NCBI GenBank assembly: GCA_001584585.1 | Contig: LSYV01000024.1 | Coordinates: 105,327-148,595, forward strand | Direction of reading: 5' to 3' | From: Gonium pectorale | Taxonomy: Eukaryota > Chlorophyta > Chlorophyceae > Chlamydomonadales > Volvocaceae | Length of the DNA stretch: 43,269 nucleotides | Part shown: one piece after another, positions 1-11,307 of the stretch | Position numbering within the stretch: position 1 is the stretch's first letter | Layout of the letters: every line of letters starts with the position of its first letter | Notes under the pieces: generated by a model | What the model saw: only the letters and a program-made list of their open reading frames with translations | The model's database searches: none | Told to the model about the DNA's origin: nothing | Made by a program: the position numbers and the translations under genes

Positions 1-1
1 G

Positions 2-1015
2 GTCGCGCCGCCGCCAGCGGCTGCAATGCGGCGCGGCTACGGCGGGCTGCCCGGACCGCAGGCCTTTGGCTACGGTCAATCCAGGGACCGGGACTCGTAC
101 GGCGCACAGTTGGGCGCCGCCGGGCGCATGTCGTACGACCAGGACGAGCACGATGACGGCGCCGTCGCGGGCAGCAGCGTCGGCGGCGGATTGCTGCGAG
201 GCGTTCCGTCCGCAGGCGACCTGGGGCGGGAGGGCGTGCGCACCCCTGGCTCAGCTGCTGGGCTGGTCGGCGGCGGCCAGCAGTCCGCGCTCATGCGGGG
301 CCAACAGGGCTTCGGAGCCGTTGCCGTCGCCAACCGCCAACCGCCGTCACCGGCACCGGCACCGCAGGCCTTCGACCGGGTCTCACAGACGCCGCCGCCG
401 TCGCCGTCGCCGCCGCCGCCCGCCGCCAGGGTCGACGCGTCGCTGGGCCCGGCGACGCGCGGGAATGTGCCCGTGCGGGGTCAGGACGGCGCGGCCGCTG
501 CAAGCGGCGGCAGCGGCGGCGGCGGAGCCGGCGGAGCCAGCGCCGACGCCTCGTTGGACCGCGTGTGGCAGCTGCTGCGCCAGATCCCCCGCGCGCAGAT
601 CGCGGCGGCCAAGGCGCTGGCTGCGGCGGGGCAGCGCGCAGCTGCCGCCGGCGGCGCCGCCGCCCGCGACGACGCGGCGGCGCTGACCCGCTTCCGCAAC
701 TGCCTGGCCGGCATCCTGTCCCTGCTGCAGAGGGCGCAGGAGGCGGCTGCGAGCGCTGGGATGCTGGATGGAGACGAGCCGGCGGATGCGGCGGGCACGG
801 GCTTGAACGCCGCGGCCCTGCACCGCTGCCTGGCGGCGGCGGCGCCGCGGCTGCTGTCGGCGGCTGAGTACCTGCTGGAGGGTTACGGGCTCCTGGCGGG
901 GGCGGCGGCGGAGGAGGAGGGCGAGGCGCAGGCTGTTGCGATCGCGGGGGAGCTGGGCGGCAGCGCGGCGCTTGTGCGGTCCGAGTTGGAGGAGGCGCTC
1001 GCGGCGGTGGCCTGA
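2..1015 (+). CDS. 3' end of a gene encoding a paralogue of the 11.3-16.0 kb protein (partial)
   Basis: The frame is open from the window edge to a TGA at 1013-1015, so this is the last exon, or part of it, of a gene that starts upstream. The ATG at 26 is not necessarily the start, because the eight codons before it are open. Residues from about 180 of the ORF form an Ala-rich, apparently all-helical domain (RVWQLL, PRAQIAAAKAL, CLAGILSLL, AAEYLLEGY, IAGELGGSAALVRS). It aligns along its length with the C-terminus of the protein ending at 16025, including identical blocks AAAKAL and IAGELGGSAALVRS. The N-terminal part is Gly/Pro/Ala low complexity and contains a CCAACCGCC micro-repeat. Both genes lie on the plus strand about 10 kb apart, which suggests an old dispersed or tandem duplication. 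I recognise no named family. Molecular function is unknown. Confidence 0.72.
   Translation, partial: VAPPPAAAMRRGYGGLPGPQAFGYGQSRDRDSYGAQLGAAGRMSYDQDEHDDGAVAGSSVGGGLLRGVPSAGDLGREGVRTPGSAAGLVGGGQQSALMRGQQGFGAVAVANRQPPSPAPAPQAFDRVSQTPPPSPSPPPPAARVDASLGPATRGNVPVRGQDGAAAASGGSGGGGAGGASADASLDRVWQLLRQIPRAQIAAAKALAAAGQRAAAAGGAAARDDAAALTRFRNCLAGILSLLQRAQEAAASAGMLDGDEPADAAGTGLNAAALHRCLAAAAPRLLSAAEYLLEGYGLLAGAAAEEEGEAQAVAIAGELGGSAALVRSELEEALAAVA
331..345. repeat. CCAACCGCC micro-repeat inside a coding exon
   Basis: Two head-to-tail copies of CAACCGC(C) occur in the coding exon of gene 1, where they encode NRQPP. The same unit, or its complement, recurs at 1450-1476, 2503-2519 and around 35317-35353. 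Confidence 0.55.
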
Positions 1016-1449
1016 TCAGACGGGGGCGAGGCGGGCGTTAGCGGGGCAGGATTGTGGAATTCTGTTCTTAGAATTGGCATTGGCGAGGTGGAACCAGACC
1101 TGGTGTGGTTGGAACTTGGAATGATGAGGATGAAGGTGCTCGGGCCGGGTTCGCACGAGTGAATTGCTCTCTTCCCATCCCAACGCGACGAGCCCATTGC
1201 GGAGTGCGCGAGGAAGGCTACGCAGCCGTGAGTATGCATCACGTGTCGACGCCGGGTATGCGTGTGTATGTGTGCTGAAATGGAACGACGTGTGTGTGCG
1301 TAAGGGTGTGCTCAAAACAGTATGTGTGTTGGGGGGCCGCGGCGGGAGGGGGGACCGTCCCCAGCGACCTCGGAAAGTGCCGGCGAATCTGTGTCTGCCT
1401 GTTGCGCATTGCCGTAGTTGCTGAACCGCTATGCCGGGTATCTCGCCCA

Positions 1450-1476
1450 GCGGTTGGCGGTTGGCGGTTGGCGGTT
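1450..1476. repeat. GCGGTTG short tandem repeat
   Basis: About three and a half head-to-tail units of GGCGGTT lie in the 3' flank of gene 1. This is the complement of the CCAACCGCC unit found in the gene 1 exon at 331. Confidence 0.65.
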
Positions 1477-2410
1477 TGCATCCTGTGTCCTTATCTGACG
1501 CCACCCCGTTCCGCTGACAGAGGTCGCGACGCCGCTCACAGAGTTGCAGCCAGGCTTGTACCGCACCGCGGTGGCGCCACATGCCCCATGAGCCTGCCCA
1601 TGTGGGTTGGCCTGGGTCATACACACAGACCTTGTCTTCAGCGCTGGCCAGGCGCAGAGCGAGAGCGCGGTGGGGAGCTGTGGCGGCGCTGGTGGGGGGT
1701 GCGCAAGGAGAGCGTACGTCGCAGATACAGATACAGATTACAAGCTCCCCCAGAGAGGGGTTGCAGGCCACACGAGCCGATTGGCTCCCGACCCGCCTTA
1801 GCAGAGAGGGTAAAACATCCTATAAGAGTTCTGGTCAGCCGTAAGGCTCAGAAGTGCCGTAACACCCCGAGTGCGCGAGTGATGGTGTGAAACGCATTCG
1901 GGCCCTGGCCCCCGCCGCAAGGCGAGGCCTCGCAGAAGCGGGGCGGGGGAGCCTTAGGATCCTTAGGACGGGGGCTGGAGCAGGCCCGCACGCGCTGCCC
2001 TCGGAACAACCGCGCCGCCACCGCCGCCGCATCCCGGACGGTACTCCGCGACTTCGCGTTCCATTGCGCGTTCCATGGAGTAAGGTAACAGCCAACGATT
2101 AATGGTACCGTCCCGTAGACGACATGCGAGCCGGCCCGGACACCTATCCACGCACCCACGCAGCAGGCGGCGCGCCTGAAACACGTTCAGTAAGACAGAT
2201 ACAGGGGAGGCTACCTCCACGGTCACACCCCCACCCCCCGAAGCGTGCGACGTTGCCAGTAGGGCGCCGGCTACAAGGCATGGCGGGCGACGGCGACGAG
2301 CCGCCAGGCGCAATCGACCCGCCGACATGCACATACCCGCGCGCACCGGGGCGCTGCCCCGCAACTCCCAGACGCCACACCGGCGGTCGGCAGCAGGCAC
2401 AGAGGGGACA

Positions 2411-2415
2411 TGTAA
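2411..2415 (+). terminator. Candidate polyadenylation signal TGTAA for gene 1
   Basis: This is the first TGTAA I find downstream of the stop at 1015. TGTAA is the usual chlorophyte poly(A) signal. The distance implies a 3' UTR of about 1.4 kb, long but possible, so a cryptic signal or an undetected downstream unit is not excluded. Confidence 0.25.
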
Positions 2416-3336
2416 TGGACGGCGGGGGCTGCCTGTGACCCTACCACAGGAAAAAAAATGAGGGCGCTGTCTTTCAAGGAGCGGAGGTGGGCAACGATGC
2501 TGACGCCAACCGCCAACGGACAACTGAACGATGTTGCCAGAGGCAACCAACACGCGGCCCACATCATGGCGCCTACGGCCACGGAACAGGTGGTTTGCCA
2601 AGGAGCTCGCGTCCAGCTCTACTGCGTCGTGCGGGCAGACTCCAAGAAAAAGCGCGTACCGGATGCCGGATGCTGGGTGCTTGCAGGCTAGCGGGACACG
2701 GCCGTGCTTGGGGGGTAGAGGGTTGGAAGGCATTCTCCGTAGAGAAGCCCTGGGGCGCGTACATCTCCCGACCGTTGAAAACTGGCACGGCCGTGCTTGG
2801 AGGGGAGGGGCCGCACCTGCAGCCACTGGCCGGTGGGCGCGGACGTTGCCGCACGGGCGCCCACTCAGGCCAGGCTCACAGCCCCACACCAGTGCCACAA
2901 ACACTGCTCCGCCGCCCTGCCCGCACGCCCCTCCTCTCCCCGCTCCGTGCCGCGAAGACACACACCCGACGCACCCCTCAACCCGGCTCCTGCACCGGTC
3001 CTTACCCTTAGTTGCCGCTTGGCCCTGGCCTCAACTGAGGAGGTGTCGGGTGGCACAAAGCCTGCTACGGCTGCCAGTCCCGCCCTGAAGTAATCCGGAA
3101 TCTCTCGTCCACACAGTGCGAGATTTGAGGGGCCCACGCTGGCCAGCAGGGGCCATGCAGGCAGCACAGTACCCACGCCAGACGCCAGAAAGTGCCCTCG
3201 CCACACAGGCCTCAGGCGCACTCCATCCCGTCCAGGGAAGAGGCGGACAGGGACACCGGGGCACAGGCGCGGCCCGTGCTGCTGTTGCCTGTCTGTCAGG
3301 CGGCCCAGGGCACATCACCAGTTCACCACCATGCCG

Positions 3337-3458
3337 GGTCAGTAGTCTCCGTGGGCCATGCCGTGTTATGAACTGTGTCACCCAACGTCCGCCCACCTAC
3401 AGCCCCAACCCAGCCGCGGTCATGCATCTCTTCTTCGGTCAGTGGTCTCCGTGGGCCA
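3337..3458. repeat. 22-bp direct repeat, 100 bp apart
   Basis: Segments 3337-3358 and 3437-3458 are identical except for one base. Both read GGTCAGT, then A or G, then GTCTCCGTGGGCCA. They lie in the downstream flank of the F-box/ankyrin gene. Origin unknown. Confidence 0.6.
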
Positions 3459-3775
3459 GCAAGTCCCCTCCTTGCCAAAACACCCCTCCACAATACAACC
3501 GTTGTGCGCCAGCAAGCGCTCTTGTCTCCCCTCCCCAGCAAACCCCTGCTGCCACGCATCCGCAACAGCGACACGGACCCGCTCCAGACGTCCAGTGCAG
3601 CGCAGTGCAGCGCAACAGCAACCGCGCCCGGCGAGCCTGTACACAAAAGAGCCCGCAGGTAGCCCGGCCCTTTGCATGACGTCCTGCCCGCCGTCACGCC
3701 CATTTGCCCACATGGCTCCAACGCTGCCCAGCCATTATTCACATGTGTGCCGCCGCGGTGTAGCTGCTGGCCGCG

Positions 3776-5610
3776 CTACTGCTGCCGACGGCCCATGTGC
3801 TCATCGACCAGCGTCACCACCTCGTTGGCCCGCCGAGACATCCCACCGGGCCACTTCAGGACCGTTGCCTTGAAAGCCTCGAAGTCCACAGGACAGCCCT
3901 CTCGCAGCAGCCAGCGCAATAGCGGTAGAGGGGCCTGGAGGAAGCCTTGCTCGGCAGCCCCGAGAAAGACATGCCCTGTCGGGCCCCAGGGCACGCCCAG
4001 CCGCCGCAGGCAGCGCGCCGCAGCCATGTCGCCGTTGGCGCAGGCCTTGGCGTACGGCTGCCCGCTCTCCTGCACGATGGCGAGCGGTCAGCGCCGTACG
4101 GTAATGTGGCGGAGGGCCGCACAGTCGCAGTTATCGTTGCTGGTCCAGACTCTGCCCTCACCTCCATGAGGCAGCCCTGCTCCGCCAGCCACTCCAGCGC
4201 CGCCACGCAGCCCGCCTCCGCTGCCACTGTGTAGACATGTCGACTGTAGGGACACCCGCGCTGCCGCAGCCAGGCCAGCAGCTCCACGCCGCCTGCCTCC
4301 GCGGCCGCCGCGAAGGCGCTGCTGCCCCAGGGGCAGCCCCGCTGCCGCAGCCAGGCCAGCAGCTCCACGCTGCCCGACGCCACAGCGGCGGTGAAGACGT
4401 ACTCATCCAGCACCACCGGCTCCGCCCACTGCGGCCCTAGCAGCCAGACCAGCACGTGCAGGTGCCCGGCCCTCGCCGCCAGGGGCGCCAGCGCCCCGAG
4501 GTACTCCTGCATGGGACAGCCTGCCGCGTGCAGGGCCTGCAGCGCCGTCAGGTGGCCGCCCGCCGCCGCATCCATAGCCGCCGTATACCCCCATGCGACC
4601 TCCGCGTTGACATCGTTATCGTCCACCGGCACCTCCGTCAGCAGGGCCTGCAGCGCGGCTGTGTTGCCGTTGCACGCGGCGGCAGCCACCACAGCTCCGT
4701 CGACCGGGTACCCGCGCCCCCGCAGCCAGGTCAGGCGGGCCAGCGCCTCGCCACAGTCAGGCAGTTCGGCGGCGTACAGAGCTGCCGTCGTGCCTGGCCG
4801 GCAGCCCAGCGCCTCCAGCCACTCAACCTTGGCCGCCCAGTCGGGCGTGGGGCTGCTGGCCGCAGAGGAGAGCAGGGTTTCTTTGCTGTGCGGGCTCAAG
4901 GACGGCCCAAGTCGCAGCCAAGCTCGCTGTAGCACGGGCAGGTCGCAGCCGTGAGCCACCTCACTCATGTAGAAGGAAACGGCGCTGAGAGGGGGGCCCT
5001 GCTGGAACAGCCACTCTGCAAGGTCTGCGTGGCCACCTCTCGCAGCCTTGATTGCCGTACTCGCCGGTGCCTTAGGGTCAATCGACAGCAGCCACTCGCA
5101 CACATGTCGGTGGCCCCCACCCGCAGCCGAAGCCACTGCCAGATGCGCATACGGCGCATAAAAGTCCTCCGTGCGGCCGCGGCTGTAGTCCCAGAGCCAT
5201 TGGCACGTTGAGAGGTGTCCCGCGCCGGCCGCCGCATCAAAGGCCTCATGGACTGCCGCCACGAAGCCTGCCGCCTGCAGCGCCACCTCCAGGTTTGCCA
5301 GCACGTCGCTGGCCGCCACGAGGCGCACTAGCCTCTTGCGCTGCTCCAGCGTCAGCCCCCGCGTGGCGCCCGGCGCGAGCCAATGGGCCGCGAAGGCGTG
5401 GGTCGGCACCCGCTCCGAGAGACGGATTGTCGTCTGCTGCGGGCCGCTGAAGCGCTCCGCCGTAGCCTTGTTGACACGGCAAAAGGTTCCTGCAATCTCG
5501 TTGTGATCAAGGGAGCTCACGATGCGCTCCGCAAGCTCCGGGGGCAGCTGCGGCCACACATCGACCGACCAATGCTGCGGGACCGGCCCCGCCGCAGGCC
5601 CCTGCGACAT
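3776..5610 (-). CDS. F-box-like / ankyrin repeat protein, two exons
   Basis: Predicted exons on the minus strand are 5610-4162 and 4069-3776, joined by a 92 bp intron with GTGAGG donor and GTGCAG acceptor, both phase 0. The product is 580 residues. Residues 20-55 (LPPELAERIV, then a helical stretch with FCRVNKA) resemble an F-box, which would link it to an SCF ubiquitin ligase. The rest is a series of ankyrin-like helical pairs with the pattern GHxxxxxWLxxxGCP, about ten units. Two adjacent units are nearly identical (ELLAWLRQRGCP twice, 27 residues apart). Splicing restores the frame and extends the series with RCLRRLGVP and LRWLLREGCP, which supports the intron. Such proteins are abundant in Chlamydomonas-like algae, and their targets are mostly unknown. 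The F-box call is weaker than the ankyrin call. The ATG at 5610 starts a good N-terminus, but an upstream noncoding exon cannot be excluded. Confidence 0.85.
4260..4370 (-). repeat. Recently duplicated ankyrin unit
   Basis: A 30-bp segment at 4260-4289 is repeated exactly at 4341-4370. The 81-bp offset equals 27 codons, slightly shorter than a canonical 33-residue ankyrin repeat. It lies inside exon 1 of the F-box/ankyrin gene. Confidence 0.8.
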
Positions 5611-6286
5611 CGAGCTCCACTTGTTTCTGATTTACACTACAATCTCAACCCTCAGGGTTGCGTACGTACAGACGCACAATGTTACAGATTGAAATTGCGA
5701 CGCGAATCAACGTGAACCATGTCCGTTTCGCAGGACGTGGCGACGTGGCTTTACGTTTGTGCACTGCATCGAGCTGTATTTGCACTAGGGGCCGCGTTGA
5801 GGTTAGCCGTACTGCCGTGTCGGAAGTCGAGGCGCAATGCGTGCGTGCAAGGAGTGCGTGGCTGAGGGGGGGGGCCGCGCCAGCTGCAAAGTGAGCACAA
5901 TGTGGCACAGTGGCGCTGGACCCGCGCGAGCAAGTATGATCACGGCGAGAATGAACCAGGGGAGAACAGCAAAGCACAGCAGAAGGAGCGAAGATATGCG
6001 CCCATCAGATCAGCAGCGGGTGCCGGGTACCGTCGAACGTCCGATCGACGAGCCTACCAGTGCCACGGGAACCGGAGGCGGCGCGCCGCCACAGAGGCCG
6101 GCCCATCCAGGCCGACCCTGTTACGGCGCGGAACCGGCAGCGCAAAGCGCAGCATCACGGTTTGCTATGACAGGTCGCAAACCAGGGCGACAGGTTGTAT
6201 GACGGGTGGCAAATTACCGTGCCGTGCTCCACACCCTCACAATGGCCATTCCCCGGCGGCGCCAGCCGCCGAGAATTGAGTTTCGG

Positions 6287-6363
6287 GTAATGAAGGGAAA
6301 AGGGTAACGTCGTGGACACCGAGTTGCATACGGAATAAATAGCTTGTGGCGGTCTTGGCACCA
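6287..6363. repeat. Diverged dispersed repeat, copy 1
   Basis: This roughly 77-bp AT-richer segment aligns with 38889-38966 in TYW1 intron 2. Shared blocks in the same order are GTAAT, AAGGGAAA, the GGACACCGA core, GCATAC, CTTGTGG and GGTCTTGG. The element type is unknown. Confidence 0.6.
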
Positions 6364-7102
6364 TCAAGCGCCTCGTTCCATAAGCTCTTCACACCGCACG
6401 TACCGTACATGACTAGAAGATCGCCATACCTTTGCCGTATCGACTCTCATTGAATGCTTTGCCGCCGGTCCCGGGCCGCCCTCCTGCCGCCCACCAGACC
6501 GGGGCTCCCCTGCTTGCGACCAGCCCGGTCGAGCTGTGGCGCGAGCTGGCCCGGGTGATGTTGACGGCGCACACGCGGCGGGCGAGAGCGACCTGGTGGC
6601 CTACTGACTGGTGCAGGTGGTCCTGGCTACTGGATTGTACGGTGTACGGCTCGCGGGTGTATGGCCGGTCCGGCGCTACAGCTTACGCCATTCTATGCGT
6701 CGTTAGATAGGCCAATCGCACGCTGCCGGGCAAGACAAGTGGGATGCCGAGGGTGGAAAGAGCAGCCGAACAGCCACAACGCGCGCGCGTGAAGCCACTC
6801 ACCCGACTCCCCTACCGCGAGGGTGTGGTCGTGCAGCAACGCGGCAGGCGGCGACGTGGCCAGGACACCGGCAGGCTTGCCACGGGTGGGGCACTGCGGC
6901 TTGGCCCCTGTTGTTGGGACGCAAACGGCGTGTGCAGGGCACGCGGTCAAGTAACCGCCGAGAGGCAGGGAAGCAACGCGGCTTTGCGCTGTTGCATGCG
7001 CTCATGTATGCATCTGCAGACGGGGCACTGTTCAGGGGGCGTGGTATGAACACCCGCGGGAGCAGGCGGGAATGCCCGCTGAACGGGTCCCCCCTGTAGC
7101 TT

Positions 7103-7140
7103 GTACTAATGCGCCGTAGCCGGTACTAATGCGCCGTAGC
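7103..7140. repeat. 18-bp tandem direct repeat
   Basis: GTACTAATGCGCCGTAGC occurs at 7103-7120 and again, exactly, at 7123-7140, with CG between the copies, giving a 20-bp period. It sits in noncoding DNA. Confidence 0.8.
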
Positions 7141-9209
7141 TCCTGAGTGGCAGGTCATGGCGGCCGATCGAGGAAGCAGACAGTGATATCGTGTGGCTGA
7201 GGTCAAGGGTGTTTAGCTCGTGTGTCAACCATGACCCTTTACCCCACCCCACCACTCGCTTTCAGTCCATGCCCCCCCCTCCCCGGCACATGCTATCTCA
7301 CTGGTCAGGAGGTACTCCTCGCCAATTATTGTTGCAACGAGCGAGCAGCATAAAGCGTAACTTTGTCCGCTGCAGGCGCTGAAAAATAGCTCAAAGGACA
7401 CGGTGTTGTGGATTCTCGTGCCCACTCACCCACCAGGCCCAACACGCGAGCAGACTGGCACAGTACTGGCCTCGCGAGCGTGGGCCTGCCCGGACGGACA
7501 CCCCTAACTGCACTAACCTTGACACTGTTCGTACTGTGTGTCCGTCGTGCGGAGGGCGGGGCGGGAGGACGGCAACAGCAGCGAGCGGAGTTTGCGATGG
7601 ATGGCTGCGAAACGTGCCGACATGCGGGGCGGGGCGGGGCGCCTCCCTCTTTCTCTGCAGATTTCTCCTTTTTCACCGTCAAGCAGCAGGGGCAGGGGCG
7701 CGCTTGAAAACTCACCGAATGGCGGGAGCAAGAGGAAGGCGGTTGGAAAGGTGTAAGGGCAAGCAGTCTGTACGGGGAGTACAAAAAGAGGAATCTACGG
7801 GTAGGGCGCCGGGGTCTCGACGTAATGTCGGGGTTCCTACCGTGCACGGACCGGAAAGCGGTTCCCCACAACACGGCCGAGCCGAGCCGTGGTCGGGGTG
7901 AACTGGGTGAATCTGTCCACACGGTAACAGATGTTCATTCGAAGGTGTAGGATGGTTTTGGGTCCGGCCGCTGCCGCTGACCGCAAGGCGATGCCCCAAG
8001 GGGGCGCGCGCAGCGCGAGGGAGTGAGTGGGGCAATCACAGCAGTCGCCGGCGTCTCTGGCACCGTGCCTTGGGCGCATGTCCTGTTGTGCAGGATTATG
8101 GTGTGTTGGGGTCACATCAAACCCGTGAGTCGGCCTTGGCCTAGGACTTCGTAAGCAGGATGCGAGTTGTGCCGTGGGGTGGTGTTGGGCAGCATTTTCC
8201 TTGGGAGGTGGGGGCAGGGCGAGGAGGGGACCATAACTTCCGCTATGTCCGAAACTGGGGTACACAGGTACTCTACGGACGAGTGTGCAAGGGCAGGCAA
8301 CAGTGCGTGTAGTTTTGGTCGTGCGGAATCGTTTCCATGGTGCTTATCCTTGCCTGTGTCCGTCGTACAGCAATCGCCGCAAGAGGGGTATGGGGCGCTT
8401 TATGTGCATTATCGCGCACTTTTGAGCTTCTGATGAACATATGCTATTGCTGTTTGCAAAGCGTCGCAAGGATTAGCTGCATGTCCACGTATCCTGTACG
8501 ATTTCTCTTTTTCCGCGTGTGCGAAGGACATGCGTGGGACGGGGTATGTGCCGTAGTGGGCCCTGCTTGCCACAGCCCGCCGGCCTGTGGCAGCAGGTGC
8601 ATGGCCCGTGCAGCCTCTCCGGTACGCCTACGGTGCCCCACATCTAATTTGCACAGCGGGGGTAGGTACAACCCAACCACTGCGATACAGGAGCGGTATG
8701 GGCCGAGCCCTTTGCAGCGCACCGTGCTTACATCTCAAACGTCAAAGTAATCGTCGTCTTCACGAATGAGACTGGTGTTTGGGCGCGGGTGGGAACTCGG
8801 TTCCCTTTCCGGCTTGGGTCCAGGAGTTTTGCAGCCTTATTATAATTCTTTACCAAAGTCGTTTATCTCTATTATTGGTTTTGTGTCCGTATCTCTGAAG
8901 ACCAGGAGGACTAACGGTTACTGACTACCGAAAACAGCCCTCTGATTAACTGTATAGTTATCACGCTTACACGTTTACATATACCACCCGTGCATGCGCC
9001 GTAACGAGGGTCCCTGCCCTTGATTTCCAAGCGGGACGTGTCGATACAAATAACTATATTGCCTCATGAAACATAAAATGTTTGATTAACATAATTTAAC
9101 TCGGGAGTCCTTGCTTGCTGGCTGACTGCTGCTCAAGACGCTGTGCCTAGTTAATGTTGCTGGCTTCGGTATATCGTGTAGGAGATAAGCAAAGCTTCTT
9201 CTTGCGAGG

Positions 9210-10142
9210 ATGACGAAGCAGGATGTCGTCGGCAGCTCCGCCAGCCCCGTGCGCTTCGTGCTCACGGGCTTCTCCCGCTTCGCTGGCGTGGATGACAATC
9301 CAACTGAGAGGCTTGTCACCTGGCTGCAGCAGGAGTTGGAAAGTGGAGGGCTTGAGCTTGGGCCGCACGTGCAGGTATTATACACGGCGGAGAATGGACC
9401 AGCGTCCCTTTGGACTAGTAGCTTCTCGTGAAAGTATGCGGGCTTATATCGCTACGGTAATATTAACACCAACAAGCACAGCGGAGGACCTAATTAGTGG
9501 GGATGCGTGCTTGTGCTGGTGCCTGAGAGCCCTGGAACTGGACCCTCACCGCAGATCACCGAGCCAAGCGTGCTCCGGGTAGCAGCGGAGGATGTCGACG
9601 CCTTCTTTCAGACCTTGGAGCCCAGCATGTTGTGCCCTGCGCCGCCGCTGCGCACGGCCTCCGGGCTGGATGGGCAACGACGCGACGGCGGCACTCCCCC
9701 CACCACGTGGGTGCTGCTGCACCTAGGCGTGGCGCACACCGCTGCTGAATACCGGCTGGAGTCTCGCGCCTACAACTGCGCTGCGTTCAGGGTGCCTGAC
9801 GAGCGCGGGTGGCAGCCGGAGGCGCATGAGCTGGAGCCGGGCTGCGGCCTAGAGGCGTGGGTCGGGTCGCGCTTGCCGCTGGTGGCGCTGTGCGGGGCGC
9901 TGGCTGACAAGGGACACAATGTGGTCGTTTCGGAGGATGCGGGCCGCTTCATCTGCAACTGGACGTACCACCGGGCGTGTCGCCTGGCGGAGAAGGCTGC
10001 GTCGGGCGGCGCGGGGTACATCGCTGCGCACGCTTTGTTCGTGCACGTGCCGCCGTTCACCGTGTACGGGGAGGAACTGCAGAGGTCTTTCCTAATTGAC
10101 GTCATGAAGGCCATAGCAGAGTGCGTGGCATTGGGGCGCTAG
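9210..10142 (+). CDS. Pyroglutamyl-peptidase I (pyrrolidone-carboxylate peptidase, family C15)
   Basis: Predicted exons are 9210-9374 and 9498-10142, with a 123 bp phase-0 intron (GTATTA donor, ATTAG acceptor). The product is 269 residues, a little longer than typical cytosolic C15 enzymes. The enzyme removes N-terminal pyroglutamate from peptides. Family motifs are clear: an N-terminal VLTGFSRFAGVDDNPTE strand-loop, then WVLLHLGV, then YRLESRAYN with the probable catalytic Glu143. Next come FRVPDERGWQPE, VSEDAGRFICN with the nucleophile Cys208, and FVHVPPF with His238. The Glu-Cys-His triad is therefore intact. The fragment WGCVLVLVPESPG at the start of exon 2 joins exon 1 in frame at the expected position. 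The arrangement is closest to the plant-type proteins of the family. No signal peptide is visible, so a cytosolic location is likely. The ATG at 9210 leaves the usual short N-terminus before the first beta strand. Confidence 0.9.
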
Positions 10143-11307
10143 ACCGAAGGCATAGGCGGCCAGGCTTGCGGCATGTTGGCAGGGGGGGCACTACAGCCCC
10201 AAACCCAGCTGTAAACCACACTCAAGCTTGCTTTCCTTAAATGCCTCCGTATCTGATCAAACGACCTGCTTTCAGCCCCGAGTCTGTGGCGGGTCAAGGG
10301 TCACCAAAACACTACCATTGTCCGCTTTTGTCATTTATTTTTCGTTTCTACCGGTAATTATCAGTGGGCCAAAGGTTCCCCATTTAACGTACACTCTTTC
10401 CTGACAGGATGATCCGGTTGTCCTGCCCCTGTTGTGGTGCATGCGTATGATACATACAAGAATTGATTTACTGGAGGAGACGCAAACAAGCAGCCTCATA
10501 CCTTACCCGTGCAACCCCACCTTCGCACTGGTCGCGAACAGAAGTACGCTGATCGCATATGATTCCAAATATAGAGCGTTATCCAAACCAGCAAGCACCG
10601 TTCGAGATGACCAGGAGAGGTCTGGAGTGCGGTTGCACGTCATTTCCCGACTTAACAGCACCTACGACCTGCCTCACCGTTTTTAGTTATCACAGAGTCG
10701 TCTGATGTGATCGGAGGTGACGGACAATCGCTCCCTGACGAGCGGCACCCCAGCCGTATTTGGCTTGGTGTGAGGTCACTCTGGCTCACGGGAAGTACTT
10801 GTAAACTCTCCAATTCATAGCAGATGTCCTTAACACGTTTTGGTATAGGGTGTCGCCTTCTTGGGACTTCATAAACAGGCAGCCCAACGCCGTCGCGCTC
10901 CAACGCCCATTTTCAGTCCCGCCGTTACCGAATATCTTGAGTAACTTCATGCTCATTCCTAATTAGTTTTGGCCAAAGTGAAGTGAAGACGCGAGGAAGG
11001 AAACGCCCCGAGTAGCCCAGGGCTTACAGCGTCTACTGTATACAGGCTGCACGAGATTTACGTCTCGTAAAGTCACGGTAAGCGACTTCCCGCGAAAGCA
11101 ATCCCATGCATGGGGCGCCTCAGCCGCGACTCTCTGCTTCGCACGACGGTTGGTATGCATACCGGATGTGTTCATGATGGTGTTTTGCAATCCTTGCTGC
11201 GGTTTTCGTGCGAGCCTTCCGCAGGCGAAACGACGTCGTCTGTAGCCCGGCCATCGCTTGCTAAACACCTCACATTGCTTTTCGTATACGCCTCAGGTCC
11301 CTGAAGT
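10143..11307. other. Intergenic region between the peptidase and repeat-domain genes
   Basis: This 1.2 kb contains the 3' UTR of the peptidase gene and the upstream region of the next plus-strand gene. It is AT-rich around 10320-10400 (runs of T followed by GGTAATTATC). No coding potential was recognised. Confidence 0.55.
10210..10214 (+). terminator. Polyadenylation signal TGTAA for the peptidase gene
   Basis: TGTAA lies about 68 bp after the stop of the C15 peptidase gene, a short but ordinary 3' UTR. Confidence 0.55.

Larger units (their letters stand above)
1016..3775. other. Convergent intergenic region, 2.8 kb, no gene supported
   Basis: This lies between the stop of gene 1 (plus) and the stop of the F-box/ankyrin gene (minus), so it should hold both 3' UTRs. 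Open frames here are short, low in amino-acid complexity and mutually overlapping on both strands, as expected in GC-rich noncoding DNA. Visible content: a GGCGGTT tandem at 1450-1476, a GATACA run near 1721-1740, two copies of a CACGGCCGTGCTTGG block near 2697 and 2785, and a 22-bp direct repeat at 3337 and 3437. The first TGTAA after gene 1 is at 2411. Confidence 0.6.
5611..9209. other. 3.6 kb divergent intergenic region, no gene supported
   Basis: This separates the start of the F-box/ankyrin gene (minus) from the start of the pyroglutamyl peptidase gene (plus), so both promoters should lie here. I found no ORF with recognisable domains or consistent splicing. Open frames up to about 200 codons (for example on the minus strand at 7326-7922) are Pro/Arg/Ser-rich and lack family motifs. 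The stretch from about 8830 to 9110 is strikingly AT-rich for this window and is a likely upstream region of the peptidase gene. Repeats at 6287-6363 and 7103-7140 are listed separately. Confidence 0.55.

Noticed and set aside
7326..7922. A 198-codon minus-strand ORF in the 3.6 kb spacer
   Set aside because: It has Pro/Arg/Ser-rich low complexity, no domain motif, no supporting splice model and overlapping open frames on both strands.
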